Source: Alectoria sarmentosa
Lineage: Eukaryota > Ascomycota > Lecanoromycetes > Lecanorales > Parmeliaceae
Length of the DNA: 64,000 nt
Direction of reading: 5' to 3'
Assembly (NCBI GenBank): GCA_009733775.1
Contig: WOGZ01000016.1
Coordinates: 124,001-188,000 of the forward strand
Below the pieces are notes generated by a model, which saw only the letters and a list, made by a program, of their open reading frames with translations, made no database searches and had not been told where the DNA came from. The position numbers and the translations under genes were made by a program. Below are positions 1-11,696 of this stretch, piece by piece (position 1 is the stretch's first letter; each line of letters begins with the position of its first letter).

Positions 1-873
1 TTGAAGTTCTGAAATTGGATCGGCTGCCTCGGGAGTCATTTACCATTGCTGGGAACCACTGTGCGACCTTTCATACGCGCATTCATGCAATTTAGTCTAG
101 ATCTCGCAACCTCTGAATTTTTTATTAGAATTGCTGTGGAACATAGAAATATTTGGATGGTAGCAATCATTTTGTTACTATGCGTGGAGTGAAACACCAA
201 ACTGCAAATCACGAGCTTTTGTTCATTGCATGCATGTGGAGCACAGAAATCAGATTGCGCAAATCAGATCGTCTGGATGAACGGGGAGAGGTATGGTCAG
301 TAAGACAATGACCCGTTCCAGTAAATCTTTTTCTGGTGAGCCCGTAAGCAGCCGCCTGCCAACTCGCGATGAGCGGTGTCCGTTGGTCTGGGTAGAGCAT
401 TTTTACGTGAATCAGAAAGTGGAGACGGTCGTTCACGGGTAGAAAAAAGATAGGTATGACCAACTGTCACTCCCTCTTGCAAGACCAAATCACTTCGCAA
501 CGCAGTGAATAAACTGGCCATTTCAAAGTGAGTTCTGCCGGATTTCTCGAAATTCCGAATCACCAGTGTAGCTAATCTTCACTTTGCGGACTACTACACC
601 ACTCTTAACCTTACTCACTTTCACTTGTACTCGATTCGCCACCTCTTTACTCTCAAGACTTCCTCCACACCTCAAGACTCTGGCCACGTCGAGACCACCA
701 CTTCAATATTCCGCCTGAAGACTTCCTCAACGTTAGTACTTCACGTCAATAAGCACACACATTTCAAAAGCACTTGGAACAAAGTCAGTGCATACGAGTT
801 CTCTCTTTCCTTCCACTTCAAATCTCCCAAGACTGCACTCAAGACTGATTCTTGCCCCCAGACGCCAGCAGCC
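1..873. other. Gene-poor flank
   Basis: I see no supportable gene here. From about 600 to 870 the plus strand is pyrimidine-rich and repeats short caagact/ctcaagac words, which is typical of a fungal promoter or 5-prime leader in front of the small gene beginning at 874. Confidence 0.4.
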
Positions 874-1209
874 ATGGAAGAAAACGACCCCTACAATCCC
901 AAGCTCACGTACCTCGGCGATTATGCTGATCTTCCCATCGACGCTCCTGTCGGACATCCTCATCTCGTCGATCCGGACAGCGTCGATGAAGAGTTTACCC
1001 AAGAAGACCTCACCGTAGCTGATCTTGTGGTCACCATCCTCTTCAAATTCATGCCGGAAGCTCTGACAGCTTTTCTCGATCTGAATCGTCCGAAGGTTCA
1101 TTACATCCAGGGAGGCAGCAGCTGCCGCTTGGATTTCTGCATCAAGAGGAATAACCGTCTGGTGACAGTGAGGTTGAAGATCAATCCAATCGTCCAAGGG
1201 ACAAACTAA
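874..1209 (+). CDS. Small acidic hypothetical protein
   Basis: A 111-residue protein that I do not recognise. The first ATG in good context (gccATGG) is at 874; the frame stays open further upstream but has no other ATG in a fungal-like context. The N-terminal half is acidic, with motifs such as DPDSVDEEFTQEDL. A short hydrophobic stretch (VADLVVTILFKF) follows, then a basic C-terminus. There is no signal peptide and no known domain. A long antisense frame over the same stretch looks like a shadow. The call rests only on open frame, ATG context and composition. The gene could continue through an unseen intron, because its C-terminal end shows no clear closing motif. Confidence 0.4.
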   Translation: MEENDPYNPKLTYLGDYADLPIDAPVGHPHLVDPDSVDEEFTQEDLTVADLVVTILFKFMPEALTAFLDLNRPKVHYIQGGSSCRLDFCIKRNNRLVTVRLKINPIVQGTN

Positions 1210-4200
1210 CCGAGGGTAGATTGGATTCCTGAATGAGAAGGCTCTCGGAGGTTGGGACCTGCAATACCAGTACCGCATCAAGGGAAAAGCAACTGAGATG
1301 TGGACTCCTGTCTCCATGAGTCCTGGGGTTGGGCACAAAGTAATCGGTGCTGAGAAGATCGTGCAAGGAGCGCCGGGCATCGCCTTCTCGATCTTCCAAC
1401 ACGAACCCTGGAAACCAGCTCAAGAGATGGAATGGGTTAACGGGTTGTCCCATGGTCGCAAATTCTAGAGGAGACGAAGGACGAGCCGGGTCTCGATCAT
1501 GAAGCAAGCGGCATATGCGGCATTGGAGCTCTCAATGAAAGTGGAAGCTTATTAGAAAAGCAGGTAGCATGGAATAGCAAGGGATGATGGCACTGGAGCT
1601 TTCATTGATATCGGAAGCTCATCAGCAAAGCTCGGAGAAGAAAAGATATTGGAGACCCGAAACAAAATACCTCCCCATCTGCAAGCAACTCTCGCATAAG
1701 AGATTTGAACGGAATCCCAAAACAACCACGAAACCACCTCCGTTCTCGAGTTCGTAGCTCTCTCGAATGACCTTCTTTGATCCCGCTCTGTATAGACAAA
1801 CAATCTCACATCAGCACCTGGCCTCGCTCACAGCCGCCCTATCTAACAAACCACCATTCCCATCCCACTCTCCTCCTCCAATATCGGATCCCTACTCGGA
1901 CCCCTGTGGGAGGCCACCAGATTCTGACTGTTCCGCCACCTCCCACAAAAGGTCTGTTTACTGAGACTAGTCTGCTTTTTAAGCGCAGCTTGATGACATC
2001 GTTTCTGTTGGAATATTGATGACGGCTGGTTTGTTATTCTATGGAGTTGTGTGCTACTCGTAGTGCATGCCCAGTATGGTAGGGCCGAGATGCTGAATTC
2101 CAACAGTTTCTGGTTTTCTTACCCAAACATGCGGGCCTGCAAGTAGCTTTCTAATCGCCTAAGACTGTGTACATCCGGTTCTGCCCCCCCCCCCAACCAT
2201 TTGCATGTATCTTCTGACATGATGGCTTGCAGATGGTCATCCTAGACAACCAAGCAACTTTAATTCCTCAAGTTACCTCCAGAAATACGAGCCATGGTGT
2301 ATATTTGTCCGTTCTCCGATTTGAGGACTCTTCGCTCAGCTGCGGAGATTGTCTCAATCAATAACAAATACCTTGGCGAAACATGATCCTAGTCAAGGAT
2401 TCCTCCTTTGCAAGCTGATGTTGGTTCCTTCGACCTGAGCAAACTCATCTGAACCGTACCCATACCGATTAAGACTTTTTTATTCAGCTTGGAAAAAAGG
2501 ATGTCGTTCCTATATTGCGAACATGCCAATTAGTTTTCTCAGAAGCACTCACAAATCCTCCATCATATAGCTACCATCAGCTCAAAACATACAAAACTTC
2601 CGTTCTCAACCCATTTCCGGTCGCCTGCCATCATCTGCAGCCTCCTCATTGATCATCGACTATTAAATCGGGTCTCGCCAGACAGCCCTGCTTGATACCG
2701 TCAATGATGATCACGTTTCGTCTCTTTCCTATCCTCTGTTGAAATCGAGGTCCATCAGCGTTTAATAACAAAATCATATATATTGCATGCTTATATCTCG
2801 AAGAGTATTAATGCAGCAGTCTTCGATGTTGGCCATCAATACGCCCCGGACTTGACACTTTATACATTCATATATGTACCTGACCGATACTTGATCTCTT
2901 TTACAGCATCTGCTTCGCTCCTAACAAAGGTCCTCCTCTGTAACTGACATCAAGTACTTGAAACATCACAGCTTAAAAGTCCCCGATTATGACCTTTTCA
3001 AACCGCGGCAGCAACATCACTTCCCACTCCCTCACTCTCCCAAGTCCAGCCATTCAGAATCATGAACCTGCTCCCCGAACCGCGCTTCGAGCACGCCCTC
3101 TCCAAACCTCAAAGAAGCCACAAACCGCTCTTCCAAGAACCTCAAAGTACGCAAAAGTCGGCACGGACGACCGGTTGTGACCATCAGACAGCCCCAGGAT
3201 AAGAAACACTGAGGTCCCTGTGGCATCGAATCAGGTATTCCCTCACATTCATGCCAGTCTTTTTAAAACAACTTGAACCAGCTTCCACCGCACCATCATC
3301 TTCCCTACGATGCCTTCAGTGCAATGTGTGTGTGTTTTTTTCCTGCCGCTTTTGTGATGCATCTCTTCATTCATTCCATGCCGTATCTCAGTGGCCGACT
3401 ACATTCTCCCCAACCAACCACGGCGATAGCGATTTTCAGCGCGAAAGTCGATCAAAAGCGGATCCACACGTATTGGTTTTCCGTGGTCCAACGACTTTCT
3501 CATCCTTTGAGCCCCCTTTACGTTGTATTTGTTGACCCCGTTTTTCGAAGCATGAAGATTGACATGGAGCCTGATCTGCTAGCAATCAGATCAGACGGCA
3601 TCGAAGCTTTTCGAGATTGGAAGTTCGATACCAAAGACCCGATCTGTTATTGCTTGGAGTGGGTCTTCATTATCGTTCACGGTACTGGTCGCGCGCGTTG
3701 ATGAATTTATGAGATGGTATCGCATATGTAGTAAGTGAGTGGGTCGTTCGTCTACGGGCTGATTGGCCTGGTATTGGCAGTGGTGAATATCAGAAGGAGG
3801 GTTATCGAGAGTTGCGAGGACGACGATGCTAAGTAGAAGATTGAAAGGTATTATTTGTGGCTAGCTATGCAGAAATTTGTTGGAGGCTGAATGGGATGTG
3901 CTTCAGTGATTACGGTATGAAAATCGATTAGTAAAATTTGGGCCAGGACAAGAGCGAGGAGAGGGGATCGATGATGAGAGAGAAGTATTTGATTTGGCTC
4001 GATTGAAGAAAGACGAGTCTTTGAAGAGTGATGGGTATATAAGACTTTGCTTTGACTGTTGACGATGCATGCAGTCTGGCCCCCGTCAAGTTCACTATAC
4101 ACCCAATGGCAGCCACAAGCATTGAGATCACTACTTGACGAATAAGAAAGCACGAAATCAGCTCCCATTCTTCATCGAAAAGGCGCAGTCCCGATTCACA

Positions 4201-4348
4201 TGGCACACAGTATGCAGACGTCTTGCTGAATTCCATCACCGCATGAGATTTCATCTTCCAAACTCCGACTTTGCAAATCCACAACCAAGTGCCCTTTGAG
4301 GTACCCTGTCTTGAGAGACGCCTCCTCGATTTTTGGAGCCCCCTTATC
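1210..4348. other. Gene-poor region
   Basis: No gene is supported in these 3.1 kb. There is an 11-base C run near 2184-2194 and an open plus-strand stretch at 3273-3701 with neither a domain nor a convincing start. The rest is moderately AT-rich sequence without clear repeats. Confidence 0.4.
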
Positions 4349-5233
4349 TCATCTCAAGACGCCCCCCTCGATCTTCGACCGAAAAGTGTGAAAGATCCTA
4401 ATGCACTGGCGATGGGGGTGGTTGACGTCTTCGTGGCCAATCAAGGCATATCTGCGCTGCGGAAGACTAACGGCAGCGCTCTGCGCCTCTGTAAGCCTCA
4501 GCCCCGGCCATTCGTGGCACCTCCCCTCTTCCACCCAGTGATCGTCTTTCGCAATGGTCGCGCGGAGATGATGTAACGTGTCCCAACCTCCAAAATACGC
4601 AATGCTGAGCCGGGAGATTCGAGGGCGTAGCATCCGGAGAGCCTTTGCCGCAGCGCCTTCATAGAAAGAGAGGTCTGTTTGTGTTGATGAGTAGAAAGGG
4701 AGGGTATCGGCTTCCGAGGCAGGAATCACATGTAGTGTCAAGCTGTCAAGTTTGGTGCAGAGCTTGGTTATCATTTGAACGTGTGTCGTGACGATGGCAT
4801 CCAACCTGGGATAGGAACGAGTGGTGACGGCGACCTCGATACTGACGTGCTTCATCCATCCCAGGTAAGCTTCAAAGATATTCGGTTGGCTACATAGACC
4901 GTCGAGCGATGCGGCGTAATGGAAGATTTGGCTTGCGTAGAAAACTGGGAAGGCTTCGGAGTAAATCGTCTTGCACGTTGTGAGTATTGAGGTGTTGAAC
5001 ATTTTGATGCCTCGCGACGCGGCGGTGTCTCTTTGGGATGTGACGTCCATGAGGCGGCGGAGTGTGCGCATGTCAGTACTTCCAAACAAAAACCCGTAGA
5101 TAGTGAGGCGAATCTCTGGTGGCAGTGCAACAAGGCCAGCTGAAGGTTGCGCTTCTGTTGCTGTGGCTCTCTCATGATTGCTCAAGAACCGGCCGTTTGG
5201 GCCCCGTTGTCTGATTAGCATATGTTGAGGCAT
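4349..5233 (-). CDS. 2EXR/F-box-like protein
   Basis: A 294-residue single-exon protein. Its signature is LPPEIRLTIYGFLFG near residue 37, the motif that opens the fungal 2EXR / F-box-like domains. ILTTCKTIYSEAFPVFYASQIF follows about 50 residues later, the usual second half of that domain, where an ancestral residue is buried in a helix before a strand. The N-terminus (MPQHMLIRQRG) is basic and disordered. In this very large fungal family some members may be ubiquitin-ligase adaptors, but no partner or substrate can be inferred. The C-terminal 150 residues are divergent. A related protein lies at 10911-11696 and a relic at 5832-6354, so the family is locally repeated. An alternative start is the Met at residue 5. 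Confidence 0.75.
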   Translation of the reverse strand: MPQHMLIRQRGPNGRFLSNHERATATEAQPSAGLVALPPEIRLTIYGFLFGSTDMRTLRRLMDVTSQRDTAASRGIKMFNTSILTTCKTIYSEAFPVFYASQIFHYAASLDGLCSQPNIFEAYLGWMKHVSIEVAVTTRSYPRLDAIVTTHVQMITKLCTKLDSLTLHVIPASEADTLPFYSSTQTDLSFYEGAAAKALRMLRPRISRLSIAYFGGWDTLHHLRATIAKDDHWVEEGRCHEWPGLRLTEAQSAAVSLPQRRYALIGHEDVNHPHRQCIRIFHTFRSKIEGGVLR

Positions 5234-5831
5234 GGTGAACAGAATGAAAGAGGATTGAAGATGCAGAAGCTCAACGGTTGGTGATGATATTGTGATATTA
5301 ATTCGCGCAGCGGAGGCTGAGCGACAATGAAGTTTGTGTTGACAACGGAGCAGTCACTGTCACACGCGGCTGCTGTTGTGTTGGCAGACTCGCCGCTCCG
5401 AATTTGGAATAGGACCAAATGGAATGACAGGTTGCCACGATATTCGGAGAGCAAGGAGTTGCCTTCTCCTTGATTCTCCTGTCTTCTCAAGACTCGGTGA
5501 AGCTACCTATCGACTGCTGCACGAAAATCTGTCCTTTGATTGGCCAGACGACAAAGAGACTGCTATTTTGCTGAGGATCGGACTTTCATATTCAGGACCT
5601 GACGTTTTCGTATCTCGACATGTTTGACAGATGTATCTTGCTCAGACACATTTATCTGTCCGCACCCCTGAAAGCAAATTCAACGTCGTACGCTTGTATA
5701 TCATTACGACAGACGCCCGACATATGTGATGTGCATGTCTGTACGAATATCGCGGTGAATATAGATGGCGCGCAAGGCTCAGATTGAAACCCTCTCGACT
5801 CGATCATGCTTAGGTATAGTAGGTTCTGGGT
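5234..5831. other. Intergenic
   Basis: No gene seen. This is the upstream region of the minus-strand 2EXR-like gene, and it contains short unrelated open frames only. Confidence 0.4.
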
Positions 5832-6354
5832 TTACTTATGAACAGTGCCTAGCATGAAGTGTTGGTGTAAACTTTCAGGCGTTGGAGTATTTCGGTCTGC
5901 GATGTCTAACAGACTGAACCTGGCTGATGGCAAGCAATTATTAGAAAAATTTGTTCGACGAATGAAACCGTTTGATCGAATTGCCCGCCAGACATGAACT
6001 TCGAAAGACTCCATCATATCGACGGTAATGAAATCTAAGCTGAGGCTGTGCTGCAACTCATCACCATGCTTGAGACTCTGAAAATATCGAAACCATCTGC
6101 CATCCAAAGGCAGAATCCTCATACCAGCATGTGATCACGTGAATGATTCTAATAATCTCGCTGGCATCACTCACAGAGACCTGCAAGCGTCCCACATGGC
6201 GCAATAACACAGCGTGTGAAGGCAACGGGAGTGCGGCCTCTATTCTCACAACAGACAAGACGTCGTAAATTCTGACCTGACGATATTGAAGAAATAGTTC
6301 GGCCTCTGCGGTTGGATCGAAGCGTTCTCTACAACTATTTTTCGCTTTCTGCGT
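5832..6354 (-). pseudogene. Spliced or decayed 2EXR/F-box-like fragment
   Basis: Two coding-like stretches read in one frame across a 49-base GT-AG intron (6124 down to 6076; donor GTATGA). The first part runs open from about 6354 and includes ERFDPTAEAELFLQYRQV and LLRHVGRLQVSVSDA. The second includes LKHGDELQHSLSLDF and VWRAIRSNGFIRR and ends at 5832. The alternation of strand-like segments and spacing resembles the C-terminal half of fungal 2EXR/F-box-like proteins such as the neighbour at 4349. No start codon or LPxEIR motif lies upstream: the frame meets a stop at about 6357. The piece is therefore either a truncated relic or the 3-prime end of a gene whose first exon I cannot place. The family assignment is inference from pattern only. 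Confidence 0.35.
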
Positions 6355-8348
6355 CGATCAAACGCGAGTCAAGCCCTTTGTCGACTTTCAAATCCGAGGC
6401 ATTGAAGGCTTGTGATTGCAGATTTTTTAAACACAGCACACGATTTTCTGGGCACTTGCACCTGTGCAAGCCAAGCTTGCGACCGGCTTTTGAGAGCGTG
6501 TGAGCTTTCGCACATTGCGAACACTCTTGTCCTACGTTAGTTGGTGATTGCCTCCTTTGCTGCGGCCCTTGAGCGGTCGCTTAGGCCCTTGGGTTTCGCG
6601 CAGTGGCTTCAGATTGGCCATAGGGATAGACTGAAATGTCGGCCGAGACTGCAGCATTGGGCTTGGAGTGTAGACTATTAATCCGGCGTAGTTCGAAAAC
6701 GACTTTATTCGAAGAAGCAGGCTTGCCTTGACTGTTGAGCAGATACCTGAGCTCCAACGCCTCGCAGGATCTTGAAAGCCCATTACTTGATTTCTCCGTG
6801 CAGGGCGAGCTTGTAGGCACATGAAATGGCTAGCCCAAACACGCAACTTTGATTGTGGTTCTTTCGTGTACATTATGCGGGTGGTCCACCCGGTATCGGA
6901 TAGTGCACTCGGGTGAGACGGTTTCCGGGAACAGTCCCCAAGACTCCCCGAATTGCGCATCATCGCCGAATCTCATACCTCAAACTAGTACAGGTTCTGC
7001 GTACTTCATAGCGATAGTCGCATAGATTTGTTTTCCATGCGGGGTGGTTTCGCGTAGGAATTGTTGAGTGTGAGCTTTCTTTGCCACGCCGGATGACAGG
7101 ATGACAGGATGACAAGAAACCTGGACAATTTTGGCAGGCTTCATCATAAACTGTACTCAGTCAGCTACACATTGAAAATGGCTAATAGAAAACAAAGTAT
7201 GCACTCAATTGTACGCCGTCAATACAGCAAAGAATCAGAAGGTAGAAAACGCTACTTTTTGCTCTGCGACGTTAATTTCGATCGTTGCAGATTTTTCAGC
7301 CCAATCAAAGTGAGACAAACATGGTCAAATACTTCTTTCCTCCAACTAACAGCTACCACTTTTTCCGCCGTGGAGACGAAAAAAAATGATATGTTCTGCA
7401 TCAGTGGAAAACTCCTAAACTGGTGTATTCTACATCGGTAATGAACCCTCTAACTCAATCAATTTTCATTCTGAAAACTGGAACTTTTTGCGACGATGCG
7501 CTATTCTTTGGGGACGAACCCCAACCAAAGTGACCACCGAAGTGGACAAGTCCTTGTAACCTATTTAACCTATTCACCCACGCGGATCAAGACAGGTCAG
7601 GTTTCCGACAGTTTGTCAACTGATTAGATACCAGCGTCTTGATCCAGGGCTATGTTCGTTGGTTCATGTTTAGCCCATGCTGGGCCGCTTGATATATTTC
7701 ATGTAGTCTCGTTTAATTACGGTGTAATTACAGTGAAGTAACACTGGAGCCATGGCCAGAAATTTCAAGCAGAATTTGGAAATTATGCGGGACGTCTCCG
7801 CTGTACCATAGTTCCTTGTTCATAGAAAAGTTTGTCTTAAAACAGATCATAAATTTGAAAATGAGATCTCTCAGCATCACCCTCCATGCGTCTTCCATCA
7901 GATATCAGATTTTCCTTTCTATTTTCTCTACGCATTATCATCTGCTCATACAATAGCATGTGTTCATGTTCAACAAACTCCGCTAAAATACAACATACGC
8001 TCTCTGCTCCGCAGAGACCGGTGACCGGGATAATCATTTGCCCGGCGGCGAGATCAGTACCGCTGCAACAGGTTTTGTTTCATCCCTCCTCTCAAAGTTA
8101 GAGACAGGGAATCAAAGATTCCAAACCCCTTATTCATTGCTTCTGCTGCCTTCCTCTCTGTTCAATCAATCAACATTTTACCACCACCACCACCTTACGT
8201 TCGCCTAGTGCAATAAAATGGCCCCTAAACCCCCTATCCCATCCTCCTACCTTCCCCTGTTTCGTGTAAGACTGGACCTGTCCAATCAATGGAATTTTCA
8301 TCAACATCACCACACGCTCGCTTATTGCGATAAACCCAATCATCATTC
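6355..8348. other. Gene-poor AT-rich region
   Basis: No gene is supported. There is a short tandem of atgacagg (2.5 copies, about 7092-7108). The rest is AT-rich, with only short open frames that lack starts, domains or splice partners. Confidence 0.4.
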
Positions 8349-8800
8349 ATAACACCTCCGAATCCTTCAATCTTTTGTATCATGGAAATGACTTCACTCA
8401 AAAGCTGCGCTCCCAATCATTCAATAATTAATCATACCTTCTACTCATGAAATGATTCATTCACTGGCTGCGCTTCACATTCATTCCTCACCTCCTTCAA
8501 TCCTTTGTAGCATGAAATAATTTCACCCAAAGGCTGCGCTTCCTGATCATCATCCATAACACCTTGCACTCTTTCAATCCTTTGTATCATGAACTGCTTC
8601 CATTCCTAGGCTGCGATTCCCATTCATCGCCGCCGCCATGCTGCTTGAGATTCGTACGTCTTGCAACTGAGTCTACGATTACGACAGGCACAACAAAAAG
8701 ATTTAGTCAAAGGCTGCGCTTCCCATCCATCTCCGCAGCCATGCCTTAGGAGATTCGTACGCCTTACGAATAAATCTGCGTTTGCGGCGGGCACAACGCA
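8349..8800 (+). repeat. Degenerate tandem repeat array
   Basis: The word ggctgcg(c/a)ttc, or a close variant, recurs near 8404, 8467, 8533, 8610 and 8713. The phrase cttcaatcctttgtatcatg recurs near 8363, 8492 and 8570, giving units of roughly 65-80 bp that have drifted apart. A second, roughly 100-bp unit built on gagattcgtacg appears near 8647 and 8750, each followed by a cggcacaac-type end. The array ends about 160 bp before the ATG of the CRH-like gene, so it lies in that gene's promoter region. Confidence 0.6.
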
Positions 8801-8958
8801 ATGCAACACTCCTCTCTCTTGCTTTGTTTCACGGCCTCCTTCCCAACTACAAGACGCATCTCCTTCTTTGTTTCATTGTGTCCTTCTCAAGTATTAGACT
8901 CGGACGCTGGCACGTCTATCTCCATTCATTTGTCAAACAAGACTTAGCCTCATTCATC

Positions 8959-10163
8959 ATGTACATATTCAGCCTTTCCCTTCTCTTTCTTTCCGCCGCC
9001 ATCGCAATACCGCACCCTTCTCACAACCATTCCAGTCAACCAAAGCGGGGATTGACACCGGACAATACGTGCGGAGGCACGAATGGCTATAGCTGTAACC
9101 CAAGCAATCCGTATGGAGGAAGTTGCTGCTCGGCTGCCGGATGGTGTGGTAAGTATTATTTTTTCGCACCGCCAGTAATGAGAAATTATGCTGAATATTC
9201 ACAGGAAACTCAGACGAGTATTGCGCAACCGGATGTCAATCCGCCTTTGGAAGCTGCGGTTCCTCTGCGTCTGCTTCTCCATCCCCGCAACCCTCTTCGA
9301 CCCCGCAGCCCCAAACAAGCGGTCCCACAGTATCAGGAAACTCGCTCGCACCCAACAAAGAGGAATGCGTGTGGGTGGTAGACGGCGCGGGCAGCTTCAC
9401 TCATTCGCAGACCTTTGACTTCTCCACCATGACTTCTTTTCCAACAGAGGGTCTAGCCATCAGCCCCGACCACATATCATCGTCCCCGTACACGCAGCTA
9501 TACACCCTATCCAACGTAGCCGTCGGGAGCGGAAGTCTGCAACTCAGAGTACCTGGAGGCCAGACGGCATCACCCATCCTGGGCGCCGAGATCTACACCC
9601 AGGACAACGACATACTCTACGGCAGTGTGCGCACCACGATGAAAGCCAGCACCGTCGCCGGCACGTGCCACGGTGCCTTCTTCTACAAAAATGACAACCA
9701 GGAAGCGGACATTGAGATCATCACCGGTGGCGCGAACAAGGGCGTGCATTACACGAACCAGAAAGCCAGCGACGACGCGAATCCCAGCACAATTCAAAAC
9801 AACCTTCCGTCCGAGGCGTCGACTGGCTTCTTGGAATATAGAATCGACTGGGTCCCTGGGCGTACGGATTTCTATCTTGATGGCACGCTGCAGACATCAC
9901 TGACGGAGAATGTCCCATCCACGGCTGGCACTTGGCTTTGGAATAATTGGAGGTCAGTCGTTCATTCATTTATTCTTGGCACCATCCATCTATCCCAAAT
10001 CCTTTCCCCTTTCAAGACCAGACTAGGATCAAAGCTGACTCCTTGAGGCCGCAGTAATGGAGGTCCGAAGTGGACAGGCGCTCCCCCTCTCCAGGACAGC
10101 GTCATGGAAATCTCAAAGATTGAAATGTACTACAACCGGACGGGCAGCGCAGGCTCTTGCTAA
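8959..10163 (+). CDS. Secreted CBM18-GH16 transglycosylase, CRH type
   Basis: The model has three exons (8959-9148, 9205-9952, 10055-10163) and encodes 348 residues. A signal peptide (MYIFSLSLLFLSAAIA) is followed by a hevein-like CBM18 module with the CCSAAGWCG core and eight cysteines, split by intron 1. A Ser/Pro/Thr linker then leads to a GH16 domain. Its catalytic motif is read here as EADIEI, matching the E-x-D-I/x-E nucleophile/acid-base pair of GH16. Crh/Utr2-like enzymes of this architecture transfer chitin to beta-glucan in the fungal wall. The C-terminus ends at TGSAGSC with no Ser/Thr-rich tail or hydrophobic GPI signal, unlike yeast Crh1, so a soluble or wall-bound secreted form is inferred. 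Both introns are GT-AG and the frame is continuous. Confidence 0.9.
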
Positions 10164-10910
10164 AAGCAGCTACGTTCGACGAGTAGGATTGTGATACTAC
10201 GTGATGTAAAGCGCGGGATTGGTTTGTTTCCTTTGTGTCTGCGGGTCTGTGATCCGTAATACCTTCTTGTTTTTTACATGTTTATCCTGCCATTGTACGT
10301 ACACCACCGCCGATTCGGGCGCTACATTCTCCCAGTTCAGACAATTTATTTGCTCAAAGCCTGCTGTGTCCCCCCAAAAGCATGTACGAAAAAAGCACTG
10401 TGAGAGTGTTGAGATTCGGGTCACGTGACACCAAGGCTTGGCGCCTTGGCGCCCGTATCATAGGTCGCACTTTCCTCCGTAGCACTCTTAGAGTAATACA
10501 ACCAAGTGTCCTACATCATATTTCCACAGAGAGCGCTAGCAAAGCTCAGCTATTAATGTGTTCACGCCCCCACATCTCAAGTTCTTCAGTCAAACTCCAA
10601 GACCATATACACCAGCGAAGAAAGACGACGGTGCCTCAAGACTGTCATCTCTACAGGTATCATGAAGAGGGTCAGATTGGCCACGGAACGACGTGTGAAT
10701 GTCAGTTGGAGGGTTTTCCGCACACAGCCACACAAAATGAAGGTCCTCCAACACAAGCGAAGCGCACTTGCCATCATACCAACTACCATCACCATAATGC
10801 AAGAGCACCAAAACATTAGGACGAATGCCACCCACGGTAGCACTCAAGTCACCAGATCCTTGCTTTTCAATACAGCATTCACAGATCGACAAATGACTTG
10901 GCAACTCTGC
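10164..10910. other. Intergenic with dispersed element
   Basis: Apart from the ~100-bp repeat at 10421-10520 I see no gene. Open frames on both strands near 10590-10900 overlap each other and have no recognisable domain. Confidence 0.4.
10421..10520 (+). repeat. Dispersed ~100-bp element, copy 1
   Basis: The element begins with the palindrome TCACGTGA and continues with an imperfect hairpin (ccaaggc...gccttgg). It then carries the block cactttcctccgtagcactc, part of a 33-base stretch identical to the copy at 18255-18354. It ends in ctacatcat. Sequences on either side of the two copies differ, so the boundaries are fairly sharp. It could be a short non-autonomous element or a shared promoter cassette. 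Confidence 0.7.
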
Positions 10911-11696
10911 CTACCAACCATAAGTCGTGTTTGAGGGTTGCAGTTCACTGAACCGGTTCCCCAACATCTCAGAAGGCCGGAAGACTAGATATCGCGCATC
11001 TGCATCTTCCCTCTGATCTGCAGAACCCAAAGCTGCCCTCAGCTCATCACTGAGCACTCTAAAAACGCTGAGGGTGCGACTGCGCAGCTTGTCGAGACGA
11101 TCGCTCGATATCGCTGATGTCGAGTCCTTGATCTTAACCTCCAGCATTACCGTTCGGAACACTCTTAAAATCCGCAAGGCATGGATATCGGCCGGTCTTA
11201 ATAATGCCGCGCGCCATGCGTCAAATCTCAGCAGGACATGACAGGTGCCTCGAGCGACTTGATATCCGTGGAAGAGAACGATGATTTCAAAGGCGTTGTG
11301 CGAGCTGCTGAAGTCGGACAGGTCCCATTGGATCTTGATATTCTGGATCTTATCTACGACGTTTTTGCTCGGCTTGACGTTGCGAAAACTGTTTGTGGAA
11401 TTCATATGCACCTTGAACACCGCCTTGCGATACAGAGACCGCAGCGCTTCCTGGCTGAGCGGCCGAGACGTTCGGAGTATCTGGAGATCACCGGAGGCGA
11501 GGAGGTAGTCGTAGATTTCATTGCGGAGCTCCCTCGGAAGGCTGAAGAGCGTGCCTTGACCGCGATGGTCCGCTCTGGTGGATATTGCGCTGCACGATGC
11601 CGTGTTTGGTCGCCGGTCTTGCTCTTTTGCCATCTCTTCTCCGCCTTGCTCCGATCCCTGCAACAAATCTCTGCTTTCTCGATTTATTTTATTCAT
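10911..11696 (-). CDS. 2EXR/F-box-like protein
   Basis: A 261-residue single-exon protein. LPRELRNEIYDYLL near residue 53 is the hallmark opening of the fungal 2EXR/F-box-like domain, followed by LQILRTSRPLSQEALRSLYR, the conserved reacquired-helix segment. A polar N-terminal tail precedes it. The C-terminal half is a mixed alpha/beta region containing DKLRSRTLSVFRVL. Such proteins form large lineage-specific families in Pezizomycotina with mostly unknown function. A role as a substrate adaptor is possible but unproven. It sits about 5.7 kb from a relative on the same strand. The ATG at 11696 is chosen as the first in frame; a shorter start at MAKEQDRR is possible. Confidence 0.72.
   Translation of the reverse strand: MNKINRESRDLLQGSEQGGEEMAKEQDRRPNTASCSAISTRADHRGQGTLFSLPRELRNEIYDYLLASGDLQILRTSRPLSQEALRSLYRKAVFKVHMNSTNSFRNVKPSKNVVDKIQNIKIQWDLSDFSSSHNAFEIIVLFHGYQVARGTCHVLLRFDAWRAALLRPADIHALRILRVFRTVMLEVKIKDSTSAISSDRLDKLRSRTLSVFRVLSDELRAALGSADQREDADARYLVFRPSEMLGNRFSELQPSNTTYGW

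Noticed and set aside
733..1380. A 215-codon minus-strand open frame opposite the small gene at 874
   Set aside because: It has no domain, is antisense to a frame with better start context, and its composition is that of a shadow frame.
2184..2194. Poly-C runs here and near 25151 and 58010
   Set aside because: Homopolymers of this length occur by slippage. They are not telomeric and show no shared context.
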